From JAKFYM01 sp964612065 (GTDB taxonomy: Bacteria > Bdellovibrionota > UBA1018 > CAIPTA01): DNA of 64,000 nt. The notes under the pieces were generated by a model. That model was not told where the DNA came from, ran no database searches, and was given only the letters and a program-made list of their open reading frames with translations. The DNA lies in NCBI GenBank assembly GCA_964612065.1, contig CAZTCD010000002.1, positions 1-64,000 of the forward strand, given 5' to 3'. Both the position numbers and the translations under genes were made by a program. Below, one piece after another: positions 41,587 through 48,616 of the stretch. Positions within the stretch are counted from its first letter, which is position 1. Each line of letters begins with the position of its first letter.

Positions 41587-44220
41587 ATGAAAAGCACGTC
41601 TCCGCAAACCGTTCGTCTTCAGGATTACAAGGCTCCCTCCTACTGGGTTTCCACCATCGATCTCACCTTCGAGCTGGGGGATGAATTTACCGAGGTCACG
41701 GCACGCACCAACCTGCATCGGAATCCGGATGGTCCCGGAGGCCCCATTTTTCTCGATGGCCGTAAAATGGAGCTGCGCTCGGTTAGCCTGAACGGTAAGC
41801 GCCTTTCCGCCTCCGAATACTCCTTGGGCGAGGAAAACCTTTCGATCCCCAATCCCCCTTCAGGAGAGCTGAATCTCGAGATCGTAACCAGGATCAAGCC
41901 CCAGGAAAATCTCACGCTGGAAGGCCTTTACAAGAGCCAGGGGATGTTCTGTACGCAGTGTGAGGCCCAGGGTTTCCGCACCATCACCTATTATCCCGAT
42001 CGTCCCGATGTGATGGCGATCTATACCACCACCATCATCGCCGATAAGGCCCGTTACCCGGTGCTGCTTTCGAACGGAAACCTGATTGAGAAGCAGGATC
42101 TTGAAGGCGGCCGCCATATGGCCAAGTGGAACGATCCCCACAAGAAGCCTTCCTACCTTTACGCTCTCGTGGCCGGCGATCTTGGCGTGACCACGGATCA
42201 TTACACCACGCGCTCCGGCCGCCGGGTGAAGCTTGAGATCTACACCGATAAAGGCAATGAGAGCCGCACTGCCCATGCCATGACCTCTCTCAAGAAGAGC
42301 ATGAAGTGGGATGAGGACACCTTCGGCCTGGAATACGACCTGGATATTTTCATGATCGTGGCCGTGGACGATTTCAACTTCGGTGCGATGGAGAACAAGG
42401 GCCTCAATATCTTCAACTCCAGCTATGTGCTTGCCGATGCCGCTACCGCCACCGATGCCGATTACGAGAATATCGAAGGCGTGGTGGCCCACGAATATTT
42501 CCATAACTGGACCGGCAACCGCGTTACCTGCCGGGATTGGTTCCAGCTTTCTCTCAAGGAGGGCCTCACGGTTTTCCGCGATCAGGAATTCAGCTCCGAT
42601 ATGGGCTCGCGCGCCGTGTGCCGGATCGATAACGTGAACCGCCTCAGGATGTTCCAGTTCGCCGAGGACGCCGGCCCCATGGCTCACCCGATACGGCCCT
42701 CGAGCTATATCGAGATCAATAACTTCTATACGGCCACGGTATATGAAAAAGGGGCCGAAGTGATCCGGATGATCGCCACGATCCTCGGGCCCGCCGGGTT
42801 CCGCCGCGGGATGGACAAATATTTCGAGCTCTTCGACGGCCAGGCCGTGACTACGGAGGATTTCGTGCGCGCCATGGAGCTGGCGAACAAGATCGATCTC
42901 CGCCAGTTCCGCGAAACCTGGTACGAGCAATCCGGCACCCCGGAGGTGGCTGTTTCCGGCCTTTGGGATGAAAAGGCCGGCAAATATGTTCTTTCAGTGA
43001 AGCAGTCCTGCCCGGCCACGCCAGGGCAGCCCGCGCTCGGTTCCGGGGCGGCCGGCGCCAAACAGGCCTTCCATATTCCGCTCGATGTGGCGCTGCTTGA
43101 TTCTGAAACCGGAAAGCCACTGGCCCGGCAGCTTCTGCAGGTGAGAAAAGAGAGCGAGGATTTTTCCTTTGAGGCTCCCACCAAGCCCGTGCCCTCGCTG
43201 CTTCGTAATTTTTCGGCTCCCGTGAAGCTGAAATTCGATTATTCCCAGCAGGATCTGCTCTTTTTGCTCGGCAAGGATTCGGATCCGTTTGCCCGTTGGG
43301 AAGCGGGGCAGACCCTCGCTCTGGAAACGATGAGGGAGCTGATCGGCAAACACGCCGCTGGCAAAGAGCTTTCGGTGGAAGAGGAATACCTCGAAATCCT
43401 GGGGAAGCTGGCCACCGACGTTACGGCAGACGCCGCATTTCGCGCCCAGGTGCTCGATTTGCCCGAAGAGGGCTATGTAGGCATGCAGCAGGATACCATT
43501 CTTGTGGATTCCGTCTATGCGGCCAGGGAATTTCTTCTGGACCGGATCGCTTCCCACAACGAGGATCGCTTCCTCGAGATCTTCCGTGGCCTGACGTCGG
43601 ACGAGGCCTACCGTTTTGACTCCCACCAGGTAGGCAAGCGGGCCCTCAAGAAGAAGGTGCTTCATTACCTTACCCGTACAGGCAAGAAGGAGTATCTGGG
43701 CGAAGCTCTGCGGCTCCTGAAGAGCGCAAATAATATGACGGATGAGATTTCCGGCCTGAGCGCTCTCGTGAACCGGGATTGCGGAGAAAGAGAAGAGGCC
43801 CTTCATCATTTCTATCAGAAGTGGAGCAAAGAGGCCCTAGTGATGAACAAATGGCTGTCGATGCAGGCCATCTCCGGGCTGCCCGGAGGCCTCGATAGGG
43901 TGAAGCGGATCATGAACGATCCCGTGTTCAACATTAACAACCCCAACAAAGTGGCCTCACTTCTTCTCACCTTCGGCAAATTCAACGTAAGGCAGTTCCA
44001 TGCGCTGGATGGCGCAGCCTACAAGTTTTTTGCCGATCTGGTGCTGGATATCGATACCAGGAATCCGAGCCTCGCGGCGCGCACGGTTTCGCTCTTCAAT
44101 CAGTGGAAGAGGTTCGATAAAGAGCGGCAGGCCCTGATGCGGGCGGAGCTGGATCGAATCGTAGGCAAGGCGGGAATTTCGGCTGGTGTATTCGAGATTG
44201 CCAGCAAGGCGATTTCCTAG
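41587..44220 (+). CDS. pepN: Aminopeptidase N (peptidase M1)
   Basis: An 877-residue metallo-aminopeptidase of the E. coli PepN type, the expected length of ~870. The exopeptidase motif FGAMENKGLNIFN lies near residue 265 and the zinc site VVAHEYFHNWTGNRVTCRDWFQLSLKEGLTVF near residue 300 (HExxH with Glu 18 residues on). The C-terminal region carries the DUF3458-like domains. It releases N-terminal residues from peptides in the cytoplasm and should work with PepE-like and other peptidases here. The start is the ATG at 41587 behind an AAGGGG site. Confidence 0.97.
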   Translation: MKSTSPQTVRLQDYKAPSYWVSTIDLTFELGDEFTEVTARTNLHRNPDGPGGPIFLDGRKMELRSVSLNGKRLSASEYSLGEENLSIPNPPSGELNLEIVTRIKPQENLTLEGLYKSQGMFCTQCEAQGFRTITYYPDRPDVMAIYTTTIIADKARYPVLLSNGNLIEKQDLEGGRHMAKWNDPHKKPSYLYALVAGDLGVTTDHYTTRSGRRVKLEIYTDKGNESRTAHAMTSLKKSMKWDEDTFGLEYDLDIFMIVAVDDFNFGAMENKGLNIFNSSYVLADAATATDADYENIEGVVAHEYFHNWTGNRVTCRDWFQLSLKEGLTVFRDQEFSSDMGSRAVCRIDNVNRLRMFQFAEDAGPMAHPIRPSSYIEINNFYTATVYEKGAEVIRMIATILGPAGFRRGMDKYFELFDGQAVTTEDFVRAMELANKIDLRQFRETWYEQSGTPEVAVSGLWDEKAGKYVLSVKQSCPATPGQPALGSGAAGAKQAFHIPLDVALLDSETGKPLARQLLQVRKESEDFSFEAPTKPVPSLLRNFSAPVKLKFDYSQQDLLFLLGKDSDPFARWEAGQTLALETMRELIGKHAAGKELSVEEEYLEILGKLATDVTADAAFRAQVLDLPEEGYVGMQQDTILVDSVYAAREFLLDRIASHNEDRFLEIFRGLTSDEAYRFDSHQVGKRALKKKVLHYLTRTGKKEYLGEALRLLKSANNMTDEISGLSALVNRDCGEREEALHHFYQKWSKEALVMNKWLSMQAISGLPGGLDRVKRIMNDPVFNINNPNKVASLLLTFGKFNVRQFHALDGAAYKFFADLVLDIDTRNPSLAARTVSLFNQWKRFDKERQALMRAELDRIVGKAGISAGVFEIASKAIS

Positions 44221-44235
44221 ATAAAATTCAGGGTA

Positions 44236-45279
44236 ATGCGCCCGCTTTCCCTGATAGCCGTTTTTTTTGGTTTGCCGCTGGCTGCTTGCTCCACCACGAA
44301 CGTGGATCTCGACCGCACCACGCTTAATGTGCCCATGGCGGTAAGAACCAAAGTCACTTTCGAGCCGCTCAGCCGCGATAAGGCCGCCAGGTATCTCGAG
44401 GCGGAACGGCATACTTTCAAGGTGAATACCGATCCGTTGCGGGAGCGTGCCGAAGGCCTCAAGGCAGGCCGCAAAGAGCGGTATTCCGAAGTGGAAAGGG
44501 AATTCCCTGAATGTTCCAAGCAGCGGCATTGCACTTCGCAGCTTTCGCGGGGCGCGGTGGAGCGCTTCGAGCGATATAACGATCTTTCCAAGGAGATCCT
44601 CGAATACGACCGCCGTATCGTGGAGATTGAGGCTGCGATCAAAGAATGGGAGCGGCGGCTTGAGCTGCGATCCCGTGCCATCATCAATCGTTTCATCGTG
44701 CACGAAACCCTGCAGATCGCGAAAACCGAAAATCGTTTCCAGAGCATTCTGGTGTGGTCGCTCGAGAGCTTTGATAACCGCCGGCAGCTTTCCTATCACT
44801 TGTTCCGTTATACCGGTGCGGATATGGTTCCTTTGGTGCTCGGGGATCTCGATTTCCGTATGCTCGGCCTGCCTGTAGACGAAGCCGCCGTGCTCGCCAC
44901 CTTCGATGTTTATCTGATGCCGCTTTATAACGAGCCGCTTTCGCCCACACGCTACGTGGTTACGATGCTGGTGAATACCCACCAGACCGATCTCCGGTAT
45001 TTCGACAAGGATTTCATGAACGAGTGGGGGAAGAAGCTTTCGGAGCCCTTTCAGGAGGCTCTCCGCGAGGAGGTGTTCTGCGGCCTCTATACGATATCCA
45101 GCGAGACACTTGTATCACGGCTCGACCAAAACCGGGCCCGCAGGATCAAGTGCGGTGATAAACGTAATTTATTTCAGGCCAAGCAGGCGGGAAAATTTTC
45201 TGATCGCTTCGACCCCGGCCACTGGATGCTACCGCTCGCGTACTATCCCATGGCCCGCCCGATTACGGGGGGCTACTGA
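44236..45279 (+). CDS. Lipoprotein of unknown function with coiled coil
   Basis: A 347-residue lipoprotein with signal MRPLSLIAVFFGLPLAAC (lipobox LAAC, Cys18). The mature part has a charged helical stretch at about residues 50-155 (ERFERYNDLSKEILEYDRRI then VEIEAAIKEWERRLE), probably a coiled coil, then a globular domain of unknown type. It follows pepN by 15 nt and may be co-transcribed. Its last 51 bases overlap the 3' end of the convergent GT39-like gene, so both reading frames use the same DNA there. Confidence 0.82.
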   Translation: MRPLSLIAVFFGLPLAACSTTNVDLDRTTLNVPMAVRTKVTFEPLSRDKAARYLEAERHTFKVNTDPLRERAEGLKAGRKERYSEVEREFPECSKQRHCTSQLSRGAVERFERYNDLSKEILEYDRRIVEIEAAIKEWERRLELRSRAIINRFIVHETLQIAKTENRFQSILVWSLESFDNRRQLSYHLFRYTGADMVPLVLGDLDFRMLGLPVDEAAVLATFDVYLMPLYNEPLSPTRYVVTMLVNTHQTDLRYFDKDFMNEWGKKLSEPFQEALREEVFCGLYTISSETLVSRLDQNRARRIKCGDKRNLFQAKQAGKFSDRFDPGHWMLPLAYYPMARPITGGY

Positions 45280-46854
45280 TCCTTCCACGTAAAGCAGGGC
45301 CGGGGCGATATCCTTGACAAGATGAGGAATGCGAGGCGAGGGGCGAAGCGGTGCCGGCGGCACTTCGTCTCCGAATTCCCCGTTTTTGCCGCGGTTGAAA
45401 ATAAAGATCCGGCAGGGGTAGGGCTTGAGCTCCGTTCTGAGTTCGTTCCAATCAATATAGAGCCCCGAGAAGGTGCGAAAATGGTCGCCGGCGGGGAAAA
45501 AATACTGAGGGTACAATGCGTGCAAGCGTTTGCTGAAATAGTTGTCGGTGGCCATGTGGCCCGCAAAAAGGGCAAAGGGCTTCTCCGCCGAGGCATCCAT
45601 GAACACGTAGGCGCAGTCGGGATATTCCTCTTTCAAAATGTTGCCCAGAGCCCTGATCTCAAGGGAAAAATTGCTGGATCCGAGCGCCAGGAGCGGCAGA
45701 TACGAGGGAATGCTGGTCGTGAGCATTACCAGGGTGGCGATCCACGGAAGCGGGCGAACCCATATCGGGCTTAAGCTGTTTTTCACCAGGAGCAGGCCTA
45801 CGGGGGCCATGGCGGGAAACAGATAACGCTCTACCGCGAAATGCTTGGAAGCGAGAGCGAATACGAAAATGATCGAGAGCACTTCAGGTGTGATGCTGAT
45901 GACACCTCTGGCCTGTTCCCGCCAGGTTTTCCGGAGCGGCAAGGTGAAAGACAACGTAAGTGAGAAGAGAAGCGCTGCAAACACCCATCGCAATTCAGCG
46001 GAAAAGATCAGGTTGGCGTTCGCGAGCCATTCGTTGAGAGGAGGAATGCCTTTGGGGCCAATGCCGTACATGCCCTGATGGGTAAGCAGCCTTGCAATCC
46101 AATCATAGATCCGCGAATAAGCCGGCCAGCTTACCGCCGTGATATTCAAAAAGATAAAAGCCGCCGCTCCGGTAGCGATCAGCCACTGTCTGGGGCGAGG
46201 AAGGCAGAGCAAGAGAATCGCCAGCGGGAAAGCGTAAACTTTCAGGCTCACCAGCAGGCCTATAAGCATGCCTGCCGCTATCACCTGGCCCTGCCAAAGA
46301 GCAGGTACCAACAGGAGGCAAAAGGCGGCGATCCAGGTTTCCGGGCTGCACTTCTCGAGATAGAAAAAAAAGTCGTGGAAAAGAAAAGGCGTGGCTTGAA
46401 CCGCCAGCACGCTCATCCAGCCCAGGCCGGATCGCAGAAGCCTCCAGCCGCAATACCATTGGCAAAGCAGGAAAACGCCGAAAGTAAGCAGGATCATGTC
46501 CAAATGATAGGGGATCGGGTTTCGGAAAAAATCGGCAGTCACATTCGCTTCCGTGCCGAAAAACAGGAATCGAAGCCACATCACAAGAGCACCCATGAGC
46601 TGCACGGGTGTGCCCGGGTGATCGATATGCCAGGGCGTGTTTCCTTCGAGGATCATCAGGGAGTTCATGAGATAGCCGAAGTCCGGGTCACCGAAGGAAT
46701 AGATGTACTGGAAGTCGGCCTGGGAAAGCACCACGAGGTAAAAGGCGTAAAAGGAAAGAAGCGGAACCAAAAGAGCCTTCAGGCCCTGGGAAACGGGATG
46801 ATCACGCAGTGTCGGATAAGATATATTATGTTTTTTATATATCTTGGATATCAA
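45229..46854 (-). CDS. Polytopic membrane protein, GT39/ArnT-like glycosyltransferase candidate
   Basis: A 541-residue protein with about ten to twelve membrane helices. The first periplasmic loop has FGDPDFGYLMNSLMILEGNT and HIDHPGTP, a pattern typical of GT-C type (PMT/ArnT-like) lipid-linked sugar transferases, including the acidic Asp pair. The C-terminal 120 residues form a soluble periplasmic part. The donor and target cannot be inferred. The first ~60 bases are A/T-rich (YKKHNIS). It overlaps the upstream DedA-like gene by ATGA and the convergent lipoprotein gene by 51 bases. Confidence 0.8.
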   Translation of the reverse strand: MISKIYKKHNISYPTLRDHPVSQGLKALLVPLLSFYAFYLVVLSQADFQYIYSFGDPDFGYLMNSLMILEGNTPWHIDHPGTPVQLMGALVMWLRFLFFGTEANVTADFFRNPIPYHLDMILLTFGVFLLCQWYCGWRLLRSGLGWMSVLAVQATPFLFHDFFFYLEKCSPETWIAAFCLLLVPALWQGQVIAAGMLIGLLVSLKVYAFPLAILLLCLPRPRQWLIATGAAAFIFLNITAVSWPAYSRIYDWIARLLTHQGMYGIGPKGIPPLNEWLANANLIFSAELRWVFAALLFSLTLSFTLPLRKTWREQARGVISITPEVLSIIFVFALASKHFAVERYLFPAMAPVGLLLVKNSLSPIWVRPLPWIATLVMLTTSIPSYLPLLALGSSNFSLEIRALGNILKEEYPDCAYVFMDASAEKPFALFAGHMATDNYFSKRLHALYPQYFFPAGDHFRTFSGLYIDWNELRTELKPYPCRIFIFNRGKNGEFGDEVPPAPLRPSPRIPHLVKDIAPALLYVEGSVAPRNRAGHGIVRER

Positions 46855-47489
46855 GAGCTTAGGTTCCGGCCTTCAAGGCTCTCTTTAGCCTCAGATTTCA
46901 CTTCAACGTCTGGTTTTTCCTTCATCTCATGAGTCTCGCTGTCTTTAACTCCCACTTCCTCGAGCTCATGTTGCAGGCCCCAGAGCCGTCCCAGCACGGC
47001 GGGCGCATGCGTGGCGAGGTACGCCAGGAAAAGGTATTTCAGGATGCGCCCGGCGAATACCATCACGAAAAGATTGGTGAGAGTCATACCGGCGAGAGCC
47101 GCGATGGCCACGGCCGGATGCTGCATCAAGGGGCTCAGAGCCACGAGGAAAACTGCCCAGGTTCCCCATTGGTCCATCAGGTTTTGGGTCCAGATCCAGG
47201 CGGAGCCCTGATCGATGCCGGGCACGATCTTCAACAGAAAAGGCAGGCCATGCTCCTGCAGGAGTGCTCCGAGCGCCAGGGTGCCGAGGCTTGAGCCCAG
47301 CGTTACCATGAAGGCCGTATAGATCCAGCGCTTCGGGGCGAGCATCACTCCGCTGATCAGAAGTCCGTCCGTGGGGATTACGATGAGAAAGAGATCAGCT
47401 CCGGCAAGGAGACCGATCAGGGGCGCATACCACCAGCGGTCGGCGTGCTTTTGGAGGGCTTTGATCCAGCGCTGAATCCGTTCGTGCAT
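46851..47489 (-). CDS. DedA/VTT-like inner-membrane protein
   Basis: A 212-residue protein with about five membrane segments and the features of the VTT/SNARE-associated family: the re-entrant region AGADLFLIVIPTDGLLISGVMLAP, then a G-x-x-x-G-rich stretch (LGSSLGTLALGALLQEHG) and a second Pro-containing loop (ALSPLMQHPAVAIAALAG). The last ~45 residues are a charged cytoplasmic tail. YqaA-type members are thought to help membrane lipid or cation homeostasis. It is coupled to the glycosyltransferase-like gene (ATGA), so it may serve the same pathway. Confidence 0.78.
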   Translation of the reverse strand: MHERIQRWIKALQKHADRWWYAPLIGLLAGADLFLIVIPTDGLLISGVMLAPKRWIYTAFMVTLGSSLGTLALGALLQEHGLPFLLKIVPGIDQGSAWIWTQNLMDQWGTWAVFLVALSPLMQHPAVAIAALAGMTLTNLFVMVFAGRILKYLFLAYLATHAPAVLGRLWGLQHELEEVGVKDSETHEMKEKPDVEVKSEAKESLEGRNLSS

Positions 47490-47514
47490 CTCCTAGATTC
47501 TATGTCGAAAAGGC

Positions 47515-47544
47515 AAAAAAAAACCCGAGGTTTGATCCCCGGGT
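47515..47544 (-). terminator. Intrinsic terminator after rplX
   Basis: On the minus strand an 8-bp stem (ACCCGGGG/CCTCGGGT, one G-T pair) with a 6-nt loop is followed by nine T. It ends the rpsR-rpmG-rplX transcript 22 bases after the rplX stop. The + strand side is also T-rich, so it may stop transcription in both directions. Confidence 0.92.
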
Positions 47545-47566
47545 GTTTCTTTTTACCAGGCTGAAA

Positions 47567-47884
47567 TTATGCTTTCAGTTCCGAGCCCGACTTTTTGAAA
47601 ATACGGCTCTTCTTGTCGCCCTTGATCTGGATCTTCACGCGGCCGCCCTTGCTGGTTTTAGGATCCACGAGAAGAACATTCGAATAATGCACGGGAGCTT
47701 CTTTCTCCACGATGCCACCCTGAGGGCTCTTCTGGCTGGGCTTGGTGTGGCGCTTTACACGGTTTACGCCTTCCACGCGCACGCGCATTTTGTCCACGAG
47801 AAGCTCGAGCACTTTGCCCTGCTTGCCTTTGTCTTTGCCGGCGATCACTTCTACCAGATCACCTTTTTTTACTTTGAATTTCAT
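47567..47884 (-). CDS. rplX: 50S ribosomal protein L24
   Basis: A 105-residue L24, which initiates assembly of the large subunit. The KOW motif KKGDLVEVIAGKDKGKQGKVLEL is at the N-terminus, followed by VEGVNRVKRHTKPSQKSPQGGIVEKEAPVHYSNV, the family's conserved block. L24 is normally inside the spc operon between rplN and rplE. Here it follows rpmG and rpsR, with no other spc genes. It could be the only copy, relocated, or a duplicate; the window alone cannot tell. Confidence 0.96.
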   Translation of the reverse strand: MKFKVKKGDLVEVIAGKDKGKQGKVLELLVDKMRVRVEGVNRVKRHTKPSQKSPQGGIVEKEAPVHYSNVLLVDPKTSKGGRVKIQIKGDKKSRIFKKSGSELKA

Positions 47885-47910
47885 AAAATCAAACCTTTCA
47901 AGCGGCTAAC

Positions 47911-48060
47911 TTAGCGCTTCTCTTTATGCGTGGTGTGCTTCCGGCAAGCGCGGCAGAATTTGTTCTTCTCGAGCTTATCGGGAGTGCGGGTTTTGTTCTT
48001 GGTGGTTCCGTAATTGAAACGGCCACAGGCATCGCAAACGAGCTGGATAAGGGTACGCAT
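47911..48060 (-). CDS. rpmG: 50S ribosomal protein L33
   Basis: A 49-residue L33, MRTLIQLVCDACGRFNYGTT with C-terminal RACRKHTTHKEKR. It retains both CxxC pairs (CDAC, CRAC), so this is the zinc-binding form. Its ATG shares one base with the rpsR stop (TAATG), which shows that the two are translated together. It is too short to be found by length filters. Confidence 0.95.
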   Translation of the reverse strand: MRTLIQLVCDACGRFNYGTTKNKTRTPDKLEKNKFCRACRKHTTHKEKR

Positions 48061-48275
48061 TAGAAAGCTCCATTAGGCAGAAGAGCAAGCTGGCGGGCGC
48101 GCTTCACAGCGCGGGCACAGGCTCGCTGTTGTTTTGCATTAAGACGGCTTACGCGCGAGGCAACGATTTTTCCGCCCGGCGAAGTGAATTGGGAGAGCAT
48201 CTCCACATCTTTATAGTCGAATACCATGTCTTTCGAAGGACGAGGACGACGCTTGAAAAAGCCTTGTTCAGCCAA
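48060..48275 (-). CDS. rpsR: 30S ribosomal protein S18
   Basis: A 71-residue S18. The core DYKDVEMLSQFTSPGGKIVASRVSRLNAKQQRACARAVKRARQLALLP is diagnostic. It lacks the zinc-type Cys motif, so it is the Cys-minus form. The start is a TTG with GGAGG five bases upstream. It is usually with rpsF and rplI, but here it heads an rpsR-rpmG-rplX cluster instead. Confidence 0.95.
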   Translation of the reverse strand: MAEQGFFKRRPRPSKDMVFDYKDVEMLSQFTSPGGKIVASRVSRLNAKQQRACARAVKRARQLALLPNGAF

Positions 48276-48616
48276 AGGAACCTCCTGCAGTTGTTTCTGT
48301 GCTCCAATCCCCCGGAGCCTTCATAGGCACCATGGTCTAAGGAGGGGGTTTGGAGAGAGGTCTTTATGCCTCGCTTTCCTTCCAAAATCAACGCTTTGTG
48401 GGCCAATTCCTGGGGAAAAGGAGGAGGGGTTGCTCCCCTGCCCTGCCGCTCACTGGAGCGAATGCCCTAGGTGAAGCAGTTCATTCGGGTGGCCTTTCTT
48501 TCCTTGAAGCGCAATGTCAAAGAGAGGGGGTTTTTCTCAACAATATCTTCAGCTTCCGCGCCGGAAATATGAGATAAAAGGGACAAAGATTCCCGTCTGA
48601 ATAGAAAGGCATTCGC
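48276..48616. other. Divergent promoter region of rpsR and the 2-oxoglutarate dehydrogenase operon
   Basis: This 341-bp gap separates the minus-strand ribosomal cluster and the + operon. I see no gene. A short GGGG/CCCC hairpin near 48426-48440 is the only structure noted. No clear consensus promoter is visible. Confidence 0.5.

Noticed and set aside
47000..48300. CRISPR array or tRNA genes in the ribosomal cluster region or elsewhere
   Set aside because: I scanned for repeated spacers and cloverleaf-like sequences in the gaps and recognised none; a tRNAscan run would settle it.
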